A stretch of DNA of 64,000 nucleotides from Daldinia sp. FL1419. Lineage: Eukaryota; Ascomycota; Sordariomycetes; Xylariales; Hypoxylaceae. The notes below the pieces were generated by a model, which searched no databases, had not been told where the DNA came from, and was given only the letters and a program-made list of their open reading frames with translations. Below are positions 12,701 to 23,900 of this stretch, piece by piece. The translations under genes were made by a program, and so were the position numbers. The DNA is taken from assembly GCA_025201765.1 (NCBI GenBank), contig MU623487.1, forward strand, positions 18,755 to 82,754, given 5' to 3'. The number at the start of each line of letters is the position of its first letter. The first letter of the stretch is position 1.

Positions 12701-13087
12701 AAAATCTCCTAGTCGCGAGAGGGCCTCGGTGGGCGAGAGGCCATGGGTCAAGGAGGTTTGAAGTCGCGCTGCTGTTTCGGCGGGTGTTAGAAAGGAAAAC
12801 CCATCTGCTACGGACTACAACAATGAGATATGTTAGTGGCTTATTTAGGTATCCAAGTGAAATAGTTTCTCAGGCCATCGTTCCAAGATGTCCCTAGGAG
12901 GAAAACCTACCCGTGACTGAGCGGATGTGGTACGGACATGCCCCGATCTTCTCGTGGTGGACCTTGATCGTTCATTGAACTCATCCCCATCTTGACCATA
13001 ATCTCGATCTATTCCATTGATATTCGGTACAGATATAGGGAGCAGTGACTCGTTATCAGTCTCGCGATCGCGCCAGGGCCATGGCAT
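9708..13087 (-). CDS. PMR1: Golgi Ca2+/Mn2+-transporting P-type ATPase (SPCA type)
   Basis: Exons are 13087-12911, 12814-10294 and 10240-9708, giving 1076 residues. PMR1 pumps Ca2+ and Mn2+ into the Golgi, where Mn2+ supports glycosyltransferases and Ca2+ supports sorting. The P2A-type hallmarks are present: PEGLP in the ion-binding helix (about 414-418), phosphorylation motif DKTGTLT with Asp457, hinge motif TGDGVND (about 804-810), and LWINIIMDGPPAQS, which spans the second intron. The real start is the ATG in MPWPWRDRE, because the long middle frame has no in-frame ATG near its beginning. Two Ser/Pro-rich stretches in the actuator region (about 185-225 and 280-315) make it longer than yeast Pmr1. 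Both introns have a CTAAC-like branch site. Confidence 0.95.
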
Positions 13088-14489
13088 CTTGTGAACGAGG
13101 GCGACAGGCGAACCGCAGAACCGCAGTGCCACATCGGGGGGAAATCCAGTTTACATTAACAACAACGACAGCACTAACACCAGCACTAGCAACTTGGAAT
13201 TGCTCGAGAATATAGCAAGAAAATGTACTTTTGGAATTATAAAGTAGTAGAAGCAAAATGCATATTAATGAGCTGGATCCGAATAAAGTGACGTCTTGTT
13301 AGTGATGTATGTCTAAAGAAGATCGCACCTGGCGAACTTTTTGGCTAGATGCGCATCTGGAAGACGTGGACCTTTTTCCAAAAATTGGAGCCACAACCAA
13401 TGCCTTGGGGGAGGTATACCCTGTAAGGCAAGCACGGATCTTGGGAAGTTGCTTTCCCGATTTCGTACCTACCAAGGCTTATCTAGGCTTATCGAGCCAT
13501 ATCGAGCCTACCTATCCTGCCTACATTGGCCTAGGAATACTTAACGTAGGTAGCATTTCGCGCCATTGTATCACGCTAAGGCAAGATTTATCCCCTGCTG
13601 TTGCAGTTGTTGCAGTGATGTTCCGTGGCTGCAGACCTTCAGCCTCATACCACGAAGAGATGCAAACTCGTTACAGGTTACCCAAAATTTCATGTTGTGC
13701 ATATACATATACATATGCATAGGACAATTTGAAGGTTGGCTAAGTATACAGTTGATATTGCCAACTTGTCGTGCGTGAAGTAATACTAGGTACTTAGTTA
13801 TAGCAGTAATTAAGCTATAAACTTTTTCGTTGAAGCTACCTTCCATACTATGGATGGGTTTCGTTTCCGGTTTCAAGCTAGATTCCTAACCTAGTTAGGT
13901 ACTTACATAGCTCTTTAGGGGGTATGCGATTTTATAGGCCAACCTATTGAAAGCTACAATTACGTAACATGAGGTATGTTTTCTAAGAACTGTTAGCAGC
14001 GTATGCCTCTGAACTTACTAAAACGAGTAAACACCCGCATTTCCCGATAACGATGCTGGTATGTCGTTGACTTATACTTACCTGGTAGGATGTATATACT
14101 CGTTGCTAAAGTATGTAAGTCATCCAATTCCAACTCAATGCCAGGCAGCTCAATTATACAAATATGTGGTGAAGGATGCGGGTAGGTACACAAATGTATG
14201 GGACCTAGGTAGGTACCTACATGGATGTAAGTCGATATGGTGGAAGTCTTTGAGATTCACGTGGGTTAGTACCTCCTACTACTAGTGTATACCTAGGACT
14301 TACAGATTGGGTCTCTACCCAATATATAGCAAATGCTACAGTCGCAAGGGAAGAAGTTAAAATATGTCGCTATCTGGGTAAGTTTACAGGAGTATCAATT
14401 GTAGCCCCCAAGAAAAAGAAAAGTACCCATAATCTTTAAAGACACTGCAGGTTATGCACAATTTCGTCAGTGAAGAGGAGGTACTCGCC

Positions 14490-14535
14490 TAACCTAGGTA
14501 CCTACCTAGGTAAGTATCCCATGTATACCTAGGTA
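14490..14535. repeat. TACCTAGGTA-type palindrome cluster
   Basis: The sequence AACCTAGGTACCTACCTAGG is followed within about 12 bases by a further ACCTAGGTATG copy. It belongs to the same dispersed intergenic motif as 6014-6042. Confidence 0.75.
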
Positions 14536-15024
14536 TGTATGTAGTATTACCAGCCACAGAATTATGACCCGTAAAGAGTTTAGTCGTAGTTCACATTCGT
14601 AATCATTCTTTTCCAACAAGCTTTTTAGGGACGTACATGTACCATTGAGCTCAGCACGGTCTGCAGGTAGCAGCCTGGATGTACCCAATTATAAGCCACA
14701 GTTTAAATCACGAAACACCCAATCAAAAGGGATACTCACATTAGCTGACCCACCATGTATCCCAGCAGACCACCAGCCACTTGGATTTTAAGCAAGGAAA
14801 CGGACGATTTTTTTTTTAGTCGCCCTCTTCAGCAATCTTCGCTTGCGGTCAGTGGACGAACCCAATCTCGAATCACTTTTCCCTACGCTGTTCCCCCAAA
14901 AGATCCCCCTCCACTTCTAATTTCAGTCTTTCATTCAACTCATTTGCCCTCTTTCCCGACCTCGCAAACACCCACCATCCTACTCGATATATACTTGATA
15001 TCGCTCGTGATCTCAATCATACTC

Positions 15025-15229
15025 ACGCGCGCAATATTACGATTGCGCATTATTTGCGCGGATTGAATTGCAAAATTTAAATCTGGTAAAAGTCGGTTCG
15101 AGCGCTGATTTTCTAACGCGGTCTGCGCCCAAAACAACGCGCTCCCTTTTTTTCCCCTTGTTTACACCACCCCCCGATACCTCCCGCCTTTCGTCATTAT
15201 CTTAGACAAGGGATCCGACTCTAACGCGT
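15025..15229 (+). promoter_or_regulatory. Cluster of MCB-like ACGCG boxes upstream of RAD21
   Basis: Four ACGCG hexamers precede the RAD21 ATG: ACGCGC at 15025-15030, ACGCGG at 15116-15121, ACGCGC at 15137-15142 and a perfect MluI cell-cycle box, ACGCGT, at 15224-15229. In yeasts such boxes bind the MBF complex and drive G1/S transcription, and the cohesin kleisin gene is a known G1/S target. Use of these sites in this organism is inferred. Confidence 0.5.
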
Positions 15230-15350
15230 TGTCCCACCTGCAAAGTTCTTATCATTGCTTTAATGTCATAATTATCGCCTGGCCATCTTGCATTCTCCCT
15301 CATCGCCTTAACCCTCTGTTCTTCCAAAGTGCTCCGTCATCGCTATCGCG

Positions 15351-17342
15351 ATGTTTTATTCCGAGACTTTGCTTCAGAAGACAGGGCCTCTGGCCCGAGT
15401 CTGGCTGTCGGCAAATTTGGAGCGCAAACTCTCAAAGACTCACATCCTGCAGTCCAACTTGCCCGACAGTGTCGATGCTATCATTACTCCAAATCAAGCG
15501 CCCATGGCCCTCCGCTTGAGCGGTCAGCTATTGCTAGGTGTCGTCCGAATCTATAGTCGAAAGGCCCGCTATCTGCTCGATGATTGCAATGAAGCTCTCC
15601 TAAAAATTAAAATGGTAGGTGATGTTTCCATACGGGCCTTCGCTTTGTCTGACTAATTCCCGTGCTAGGCTTTTCGTTCAACCGGAAACAATGATATACC
15701 AGAGAATCTGAATATGCCGAATCGGGAGGCTCTGATGCTTCCTGATCGTATTACACCTGCCGATAATTTGAATATTTTACCGCCACCAGATGCCAACTGG
15801 TTGCTTGGCCAAATGGAAGACGTAAACGCACCCCCTAGTAGCTCAGGTACTCGAGGCCGTGGCCGCCCGAGTAATCGCGATATCAACTTGCAAGAGGATT
15901 TCAACAACAGCCAGTTCTTACACGATGATCGCATGGACGAGGACGAGGTAGCGCTAGCTCCTATGGACGACCTGGAGTTGGATCTCGACTTTGGAATGGA
16001 TATCGATGAGCGGCCTCGAGGTGACAAGAGTATTGAGATGGGTCGAGATGCACCCGCCCCTAGGCCGGTTGAAGACGATATTTTCAGCGAGCTAGACGTT
16101 GCGCCACCTGCAAAGGGTGCAGACCGTGAGCCCTCGCTGACTCTCGACTTTGGAGACGACAACGTCAGGATTGCAGATGGGGACGGTGATATTCCAATGG
16201 ATGATGATTTCCAATTCAATATCGGCGATCAATCAGTAGCACCTGAAATGGGCGGTGCACCGGGTCTTGATCGAGCTCGTATTTCAGAGTCCCCTCTATC
16301 GGATATCGATGAGAACGTAGCACGGGATGTAGAGGAGTGGACGCGTTTGAATAATACGAGTATATACGAACCAGGCCAAGAGCCCGAGGAGCCCGAGCCT
16401 CTTCCTCAGAAGAAGTCGAAGAAGCGCAAGATTTTTGGGCTGGACCCGTCTACCCAGCTCACTAGCGCGCATATTAAGGAACAGCAACAAAGCCACGAGA
16501 ATATTCTGAAGACGCCTAACTTTATCTCACGAGATCCGTATTTTCTAGCCCTGATTGAGCTAAAGAGTAGTGGTAGCTTCGTATCTAGCATCATGGGCGA
16601 TGGTCGCAGCAAAGCTTGGGCACCGGAATTAAGGGGATTGCTGTCACTTGATTCTATCAGACCAGTCAACGACCTAAAGCGAAAAAGAGACAGCGGTATT
16701 GCCGATGTTGGCGAAGAAGAGGACCAAGGGGCTTCTAAATCGCCTCGCCTAGACTTAGGCGAAGAAGATGATGGACTAGTTGTAGCTGATACAGGGTTGG
16801 GCGATCGCAGTGTTGCTCCTGACGGCACTATCCTTGAGATCCCCGCAGACAATACCGTGGTGCGACAAGACGACGACGACGACGATCATCAGCCTCGCGA
16901 AGGAAGCCCAATGCCCGCTTTTGACGAGACTACGGCTCCTCTTGTACACCCTGCCGAGAGTGGCCCTGTATCCATGGGCACGAAGCACGCTGTTCATGTC
17001 CTCCGAGATCTATTCGGTGAAGAAGCGGCTACCAGTGAAGAGAAGCGGAAGAAGTCGGTAGTGTTCCAGGACCTCTTACCCGAAGGACGAACGTCCAAGG
17101 CGGACGCTACAAAGATGTTCTTCGAATGCCTGGTATTAGCTACCAAGGACGCCATCAAAGTTGAACAGAAGGAGGGTACGCTAGGTGGTCCTATTCGAGT
17201 CCGAGGGAAGCGCGGTCTATGGGGAGCCTGGGCCGAGACAGAAGCCGGCGGAGAAATTGCTAACCAAGAACAATCGGCGCAACCCGACCAACCCGAGCCT
17301 GCTATCGCGACGCCCTCTCGAGCTGTAGCGGCGGCGGCGTGA
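15351..17342 (+). CDS. RAD21: Cohesin kleisin subunit Rad21/Scc1
   Basis: Exons are 15351-15614 and 15669-17342, with a 54-nt intron, giving 645 residues. Rad21 closes the Smc1-Smc3 ring and holds sister chromatids together until separase cuts it. The N-terminal kleisin domain starts MFYSETLLQKTGPLARVWLS and contains LLLGVVRIYSRKARYLLDDC. The C-terminal winged-helix domain that binds Smc1 is at about residues 510-615 (TKMFFECLVLATKDAI). SIEMGR at residues 209-214 fits the separase consensus SxExGR. The acidic middle is typical. The mitotic paralogue is more likely than Rec8, judging by length and the N-terminal sequence. Confidence 0.95.
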
Positions 17343-19061
17343 TTGCTTATTGCTTATCACTGGGTAGTCGGCGGTCGTAGCGATAAAGATGAAGTAATGG
17401 TTCATGTATATACTTCGCTGCACTTGTTGGGATATTCCCGAGCGGTTCTAACAAACATAGTCTAACGGTGTCATGGCGCATGGGAGATACGGGGCTAGGA
17501 AGATACCAACAGCCGCGGGCGTATTGGTCGTCAAAATCATGATGGGAGTTTCATTCGGATTAGGTTGGGTTGGTTGCATTCTGATTATGATTTAACCTTT
17601 AGATAGCACCTGGGCGACAGAGTCTGAGATTATTGAATTAATACATCGCGAAGAGCGTTGTTTTCAATATAAAATTAAGCATGTATCATATATTCATGGA
17701 TATTAGTAGGTAGTTATTTGAACATTATGAAGAATAGGTAGTGATTATTTTGTAAATTCAGCGAACCGAGATCCGTTACAATATGCGTGGTGACGTCTTT
17801 TGTTTTGATGTATGTTAACTACTATCAGTATACATTTGCGCTGTTGGGACTTCACTTATACTTCGTAATACACAGCCCGGAATAACTACTTGGAGCAATT
17901 TAGTTTGGGCGAAACGTCCACCTGAATTACCTGTAGGTATTTAGGTATTTAACCTAGGTACATATAAAACACCCCGTAGCGCTTATCCTGGTGAAGATAT
18001 AAAAGGTACTATGTATGCTGCGTAATGCGTAATATAGGGTTAGCGCGAGCACCGTATATAGCCCGGATAGGCAGCAATAGCGTAATGATATAGCGCGCTG
18101 ATGTAGCGTGCTCATGCACCGGTAGGGCCACCAAACAAAAAGTTACCTAGCATCGCAGATCGGCGACCCACGTGTCAGCCTCAACTCTAACTTCATAACT
18201 ACATCTTCTTCCCTTTGAGTCTTTGTATGATTATAGGTACGATGTGCTGGCCCTCCCGAAAAGTCACCTCCTTAGTGTTCAACGATAATATCAGTAGACT
18301 ATATAGTATATGTTTATTCCCACGGATAGATTGCTCTAATCCGAACGGATCGTTGCTGCTCGAAATCCCCGATTCGCCCGGATGATCCAAACATGCGGAT
18401 ATCCTATCAGTAGTTAACAAGAACGATAACAACATACCCGGGTACTTGTACTTGATAGCACCGAGCGGACGACTTCCCACGTAACAATTCGAACATATAT
18501 AGAGATTACGCCGCTTTTTCCCCTTGCCCATTGCTTCCATTATATTCGGACAGCTGCCGGCCCCTGGCCAATTCTATGAATACTCTCACCGACTATATCC
18601 AGATTGCCGGCTTCAACCTTTTCCAAAACAATATATTCCGTATCGAATCCAACCCGTTCCTTTTCCTTTGGGATTAAGACGCGATCGACAAAGTAAATAT
18701 AAATAAACAAAACAAACAAGGGAATTAGCTTTCAATAATCTAGTCGAGCGACTTCGAGGTTTTATTATTAGCTTTCTGAAGTCGACGCCGGAGCAACAAT
18801 GGTCAAATCACTTGTTGAATTGTGTACTAACGTGTGCATCAAAAATATCCGAGGTCAATTTGTTTTATTTTATTCACTATGTCTCCCGTCACCCTTACAA
18901 CTCACATCCCGCTTGATTATTGTCCCACCTTACCCAAGCTCTTTACCATTTTTTAGGAGCTTCAAATACATATATCAAACCCCCCCCCCCTCCTTCCGAA
19001 ATTCTGCACTACCCGACCATCAATCTCAGCACTTACAGATTCCGCGAATAACACTAACATA
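17343..19061. other. Intergenic region RAD21/elongin A
   Basis: AT-rich sequence with a palindrome copy at about 17948-17962 and clusters of GCGC/TAGCGC words at 17975-18110. A C9 run lies in the elongin A leader near 18981. Apart from the weak frame at 18199-18540, no gene was seen. Confidence 0.5.
18199..18540 (-). CDS. Small open frame of 113 codons, doubtful
   Basis: An ATG on the minus strand opens 113 codons, starting MEAMGKGKKRRNLYICSNCY and ending in KGKKM. It has basic ends and a moderately hydrophobic middle but no domain that I recognise. The codon usage is AT-rich and resembles the surrounding non-coding DNA. It lies divergently from elongin A. It may be lineage-specific or a chance frame. 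Confidence 0.15.
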   Translation of the reverse strand: MEAMGKGKKRRNLYICSNCYVGSRPLGAIKYKYPGMLLSFLLTTDRISACLDHPGESGISSSNDPFGLEQSIRGNKHILYSLLILSLNTKEVTFREGQHIVPIIIQRLKGKKM

Positions 19062-20372
19062 ATGGCCCCTTTGCCAGATATCTCGAATGTAGGCGACCTC
19101 CCTTACTCAAGACTTGAAAAGATCCTTCTCAAGATCGACAACGCCGCGCAACTACGAGAGGTGGAGGTGAATTCCCCCCATCTCCAAGGCGATACTACAG
19201 AATGTTGGCGGCGTCTCATCAATCGTCATTTCCCCAACCAAGTAAAGAAGCACCATTTCGAACCTCGCAACCCTACACTATGGTACAAGATCTACGACAA
19301 GTACAAGAAGATTGAGACCGAGGAGAAGCGCATCGCGCTGGAGAAGTTGACATCCAGCCTGAAAAGTATCAAGCAGGAAAAACAGGAGAAGGCTAGTAAA
19401 GTAATCAATTATGACTCCAGGCTCCTCGGTCCTGCCCCGGGTCGTCGCAAGGGTACGGGTGGACGAGAGGTTGCTGGCTCGGGCGGTCTTCGATGGGGCG
19501 GCGGATCGCGAACTAAGACGACATCAGCCCAGAGCATTATGCAGAAAGCTAGGCGAGAGGCGGCCGAGATAAGTCGTCGAAACAAACTTATGACTCCTAC
19601 TGGCCAACTACCAGTCCGACAGGGACAGATCTCTCAAGCCCCGCTTGGTATGCGAGAGGAGCATCGAATCAAGACCCTTCCTACCATGCCTGCTCCGAGA
19701 AGAACTCAAGGAAGAATTCAAGCTCCCCAGTCGCGTGCTGGAGGGCGTTGGGAGCAAGAACAGAAAGAACGTGAAGCTCGGTTACTCAAATTGAAGAATA
19801 GAACTACTACGAAGGGGGCTACTATCATCTCGGATGACGAATTTGACGACGACGACGGGTTCGACGAAGAAGAAGACGACGATGTCCAAGAAAGTAGTGG
19901 TTTAAATGCCGATTATTTAGAAGACCTCTTCGATGATGATACTCCTTCTACGTCCATCGCCTCCAGGAGCAACAAGATTCCCCCAGCACCTTCTCAGAGC
20001 AAGCCTCCCTCCGATCCTGCTCGTGGATCTAGTCTATCCGGTCTTGCTAAGATGAAGATGGGCCTCTCCTCGAAGAACAATCCTATGAGAGTTGTTCCCG
20101 TTAAAACCCCTACGCAAAACCCAGCTTCCAAGCCAACAGCATCTTCTCCGCCGCCGCCGTCAAAACCTACGGCGGCTTCTCCCCCCTTACGACCATCAAT
20201 GCCCTCTAACGCATTGACCTCGCAACCTCATACGGCTAGTTCTAGTTCTGCAGGTCCTGGTAGTTCAAACGCCGACCCCAAGCCCAAGCCCAAACCAGTG
20301 CTCGGACAGAAGCGAAAAGAACCTCCTAGCGTGTTTATGAAACCAAAGCCAAAGGCTCGACGAATGTCCTAA
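19062..20372 (+). CDS. ELA1: Elongin A (RNA polymerase II elongation factor SIII subunit)
   Basis: A single exon of 436 residues. Elongin A stimulates transcript elongation and, with elongin C and a cullin, marks stalled RNA polymerase II for ubiquitination. The elongin A/F-box-like region covers about residues 5-110: LPYSRLEKILLKIDNAAQL is the BC-box/F-box part, and WRRLINRHFP and WYKIYDKYKK are the typical conserved blocks. The rest is charged and low-complexity, with an acidic patch (DDEFDDDDGFDEEEDDD, about 261-277), a Pro/Ser-rich stretch and a basic C-terminus (KPKPKARRMS) that suggests a nuclear signal. The start ATG is followed directly by the conserved domain. Confidence 0.88.
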   Translation: MAPLPDISNVGDLPYSRLEKILLKIDNAAQLREVEVNSPHLQGDTTECWRRLINRHFPNQVKKHHFEPRNPTLWYKIYDKYKKIETEEKRIALEKLTSSLKSIKQEKQEKASKVINYDSRLLGPAPGRRKGTGGREVAGSGGLRWGGGSRTKTTSAQSIMQKARREAAEISRRNKLMTPTGQLPVRQGQISQAPLGMREEHRIKTLPTMPAPRRTQGRIQAPQSRAGGRWEQEQKEREARLLKLKNRTTTKGATIISDDEFDDDDGFDEEEDDDVQESSGLNADYLEDLFDDDTPSTSIASRSNKIPPAPSQSKPPSDPARGSSLSGLAKMKMGLSSKNNPMRVVPVKTPTQNPASKPTASSPPPPSKPTAASPPLRPSMPSNALTSQPHTASSSSAGPGSSNADPKPKPKPVLGQKRKEPPSVFMKPKPKARRMS

Positions 20373-21548
20373 GGAATATGTTTTTCATAGGAGCCCAAAA
20401 CACCGCACGCTCGGACTGGGTAGGTCTGAGATTCTAAAAATACGAAAAACCGCTACGCGCCTGGCTTGGGCAAACTTTAATTTACGACGGCTTCTTTTCT
20501 TTCCAGCTACTTCTAAGAATACGTTTTAATATCGAGGGACGCCTTGCTAGAAGATGGGCATAGCGATAAATACCGGATTTTCAACTTCTCTCCACATACA
20601 ACAAGTTTACGCTTTTATTCGCTCTTTCGACAGCGCGAGGATTTAACGCATGGCGTTGAGAGTTATGGCATTTGCAACGAGGAATGTTGCATCGTGGATT
20701 TGGGATTTGGTTTTTCTGCTTTCAAGAAAGGGGTAAAGACAACTAGCTACTAAGGTTAGATATGTCTTAGGGGCTAGCGAACTAGCGAACTAGCGAACAG
20801 ATAGCTCGGTAATAGGGGATATATACTGAGGAGAAATGTGGTGAATAAAGCGTCTGCGGTGGCATTTGGACTGTGAGTTATGGGCTTTCTAGATTAACTG
20901 GACGTTGAGTTAGAGAGAAATACGTCAGGTTTCAAACATTCGATGCCGTCTTGGGCTTATTTGTGAATTACTGCTGAAACTGAAAAAAAGGGGGGGGAAA
21001 GGAAAAACACTAGCGTTAGGATTCTATGAGTACTATCACGGTCCGGAATATCCAAATCATGAACAAACTATAGTGACAACTCCTACGAAGTAGGATACAA
21101 ATATTCACATCCAAGCGAGGCAATACAGGTTCAGTAGTCTCGGTTCGGAACGCTAACTCGTAGTCGCGCCGGCGCATGGTATTCATAGTCTATTAGCGAT
21201 AAGTTGATCCCAATTCCGCGAAGCCAAGTCTACCTAAAACAGGGCATAAAGGGGGGTTTGTTTGCTTATTTGTTCCGATGCGCAAGGAGCATTTCCGTCC
21301 ACGATCATCTGGTTTGCTTATTTGGGTTTCCCAGTAGCAGCGGTAGTAGTACCTATTAATTCCCCGCGTGAAGGCCGTCTTTCCAGTTCCGTCGCTACTA
21401 TGGAGTCTAACTAGGTAGGCATTTTTCGAGAAGGTCTGGCTGGCAAGAGGCGCGCGATATACTTGGTTGCGTGAGAGGCCGAATTGGGAGTCGGAGATGG
21501 GGATGGGAGGTGGGAGGTGGGAGGGAGAGGAGAGGAGGGGCGAGGTGT
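20373..21548. other. Convergent intergenic region
   Basis: Lies between the 3' ends of elongin A and RUB1. It contains an 8-base tandem repeat at 20773-20799 (CTAGCGAA, three copies), a G9 run at about 20990, and a G/A-rich stretch near 21490-21540 just past the RUB1 stop. No gene was recognised. Confidence 0.5.
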
Positions 21549-22114
21549 TTAGCAAGAGCCGCCGCGCAGGGTCAGGACTAAATGCAGAGTTGCGTCGGGG
21601 ACGATGGCGGCTTCCGTCATGGTTAACTGGTCGTGTCTAGGTGGAAGATGGAGTGTTAGTCGTAGCTGTATGCGAACGTAGGGAGTAATGAGGGAATAGG
21701 GGTGGGGAGGGGGCGTACAGTTGCTTTCCGCCGTAGATGAGTCGTTGCTGGTCGGGTGTGATCCCTTCCTTCTCCTCGACCTTCTTCTTGACGTCCTCGA
21801 TCTGGTAAGTTACACGCAGTCAGTACTCTGAGATATGAATCTACTTGCTTGCTCGTCCACCCGCTTGCGTGCTTAGGGATGAAGGTAGATCGGCGCAAAG
21901 CGGTGACGGGTTATCGCCGCCGGAGACGGGATGGATGAAGCGGGATGGCGTACCTTGGAAGTAGGGTCCACGTCGAGGGAAATCAGTTTGCCGGTAAGGG
22001 TTCTCACTCTGCGCCGTATGTTAGCTCCGTCCATCCGATCTTATAGGCGCATGGGTAAGGCTGCCCGGCCACCCGGCCACAGTGGTAGGGATAGGTGACT
22101 TACTTGATCATCAT
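21549..22114 (-). CDS. RUB1: Ubiquitin-like modifier NEDD8/Rub1
   Basis: I reconstructed four exons: 22114-22104 (11 nt), 22008-21954, 21801-21719 and 21636-21549, giving 78 residues. Rub1/NEDD8 is conjugated to cullins and activates cullin-RING ubiquitin ligases. The fold lines up with ubiquitin without gaps from Met1 (VRTLTGK at 5-11) to Gly76, with QQRLIYGGKQL at 40-50. The end is LHLVLTLRGG followed by Ser-Cys, so a hydrolase must remove only two residues. Residue 72 is Thr, as in yeast Rub1, whereas ubiquitin has Arg and animal NEDD8 has Ala. All phases agree; the last intron has a CTAAC branch site. It lies upstream of and tandem to nothing on its strand except PHB2, 740 bases away. Confidence 0.9.
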
Positions 22115-22851
22115 CTTGGCGGTTGTGTTTGGGGGGTAGCGGTCTAGAAATTTAGATGTGCGTGGGTTTATTTGAAGGGTGGTTTTTTTTTCTTTTTTTC
22201 TCTCGTAGATGGGTTGAGGGATGAGATGGTGTATGGGTTTATGACGGAAGAAAGGAGGAATAAGATGGCGACAGTTGCGTTTTGTATGGTTGATTTATGG
22301 TCGATTTATGGTCGATTTATGGTAAGCAAGATGAATACCCAGGCAGGTACGAGGTATGGTGGGGTACCATTCAGTTGGGCAGGTGGGGGGTATTGTACAA
22401 TACTTATAAAAGCCCCACCGTTTGCTTTAAGTGCCGTTCCATTAATTAATGGACTTATGTTTCTACATACTAGTATAATACACCATCTCAAGTGAATTGT
22501 ATTATACTGATACCTACCTATATGGGTGCCTATGTTTGCTCAAATATTGACGTGTTCGCTATCATAGGTACCTATACAACCAATAATCAATAACTTCGTG
22601 TTTCTATCTTTTGTGTATAACGTAGTTAGTTGGAATATAGCAAACATCGTCTACACTCTCAGATGAGCGATACGCATGAGCGCCATGTTGTCTTCTCGCT
22701 CAAGTGAGAAATCACAAAACCACAAATGCCAGCTCAAGGTGCAAAACATTCTCAAGAGGGACGTCAACGTAGTCGTGAATTCGTATTTTTACAAATATTA
22801 TTCTTAAACATACAGTAGAGATTTTGATTACTCCTAGCCCTGAACCCCCTA
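22115..22851. other. Intergenic region RUB1/PHB2
   Basis: This is the upstream region of RUB1 and the downstream region of PHB2. It contains an 11-base tandem repeat at 22286-22323 (ATGGTCGATTT, about 3.5 copies). No gene was recognised. Confidence 0.5.
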
Positions 22852-23900
22852 TCACTTGCTGCTACGATCATCGCTAAACACATTCAGTCCGAGACCTTCC
22901 GCATCAAGTAGCAGCCTGTTTCGGCCACCAGATTCCTGCATCTGGGCAGCAATGGCCCTTGCGTTTTCGATCTTCTTCAACTCGACGTACGCCTTGTTCT
23001 TCTTGATCGCATCTCCGATAAGTTCTGCAGATCGTGCCTCACCCTGGGCCTTCACGACCATGGCCTGCTTCTCTTGTCTCGCCTTGTCGACAACGAAGGC
23101 CGCCCTCTGGGCCTCCTGTTGCGCCACTTGCTTCGCCTCTACCGCGGCTGTGAACTCAGGTGAGAAGGCAAGGTGCTATCATGGTATGATTAGTATACAG
23201 ATGTTCTATTTCTGTAAGAGTCTTAACATACCGTAAGAGAGACATCGTCTAACAAGATGTTGAATCTCGCAGCTCGCCTCGACAGGTTATCTCGGACTAG
23301 TCTAGCAACGTTCTCTCGCTGTGTGATCAACTGGCTGGCATTGAACTGCGCCACCACACTCTTTAGTACCTCGTTCACGATAGAGGGTAACACTCGCTCG
23401 TCATAGTCTTGTCCGAGCGTCCTGTAGATTTGTGGAAGCGCCTCGATATTGGGCCGAGAAAGCACACGGCAGGTAATGTTAACCATCTGTAAATCCTTGG
23501 TTCCGGTAAGAGATGAGACATTTCTTGGCTTCGCCCGTACGTCGTAAGTGATCGGTGTCTCGAACCAGGGGATCATGATATGAGTTCCTATAAGTAATCT
23601 TGTGTGAGCATCGGTGTCCCATAATGCGACGGCGGTTAAACCCCCGGACAGGCCGGACTAACCTTCGGTATAGATTTCCTTGCTGACACCACTTATTCTT
23701 CGGTATTTAATAGCTCTGTGACCACCGTCGACGTTGAATAGGGAGTTTTGCAGCAGGAAAATGCCACCGCCGATTAGGCCGACAGCAGCTGCTGCCATAC
23801 CCGCACCGGCAGGAGGGCGACCACCAGGGAATCCACCTCGGTTCTGGCGCACCATCGATCGCATCCTCTCCATATACTCGTCCATTGGAGAGCGCGACAT
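22852..23900 (-). CDS. PHB2: Prohibitin-2, mitochondrial inner membrane
   Basis: Exons are 23900-23663, 23587-23232 and 23175-22852, giving 305 residues. Prohibitin-2 forms ring complexes with prohibitin-1 in the inner membrane, which scaffold the membrane and regulate m-AAA protease. The N-terminal membrane anchor is at about residues 34-52 (AAAAVGLIGGGIFLLQNSLF). The SPFH/band-7 domain follows (DVRAKPRNVSSLTGTKDLQM, VNITCRVLSRP), then a coiled coil that includes AVEAKQVAQQEAQRAAFVV. The length matches the family. Introns are GTTAGT-TAG and GTATGT-TAG. The gene is divergent from CstF64 across a 550-base shared promoter gap. Confidence 0.95.

Larger units (their letters stand above)
13088..15350. 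other. 2.3 kb divergent intergenic region (PMR1/RAD21)
   Basis: The central part is AT-rich and carries TACCTAGGTA palindromes at 14203-14220 and 14490-14535. The last 600 bases before RAD21 are pyrimidine-rich, as fungal promoters and leaders often are, and contain the ACGCG boxes listed separately. No gene was recognised. Confidence 0.6.

Noticed and set aside
13309..13722. 137-codon open frame on the plus strand between PMR1 and RAD21
   Set aside because: Its second half runs through TACCTA/GCCTA repeat words, it ends in a TATACA repeat, and no domain or bias supports it.
15085..15110. GGTTCGAGC word resembling a tRNA B box
   Set aside because: The trailing bases do not match, and no A box or pairing arms lie upstream.
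15665..16219. 184-codon Ser/Pro-rich frame antisense to RAD21
   Set aside because: Mirror of the acidic Rad21 linker, with no independent support.
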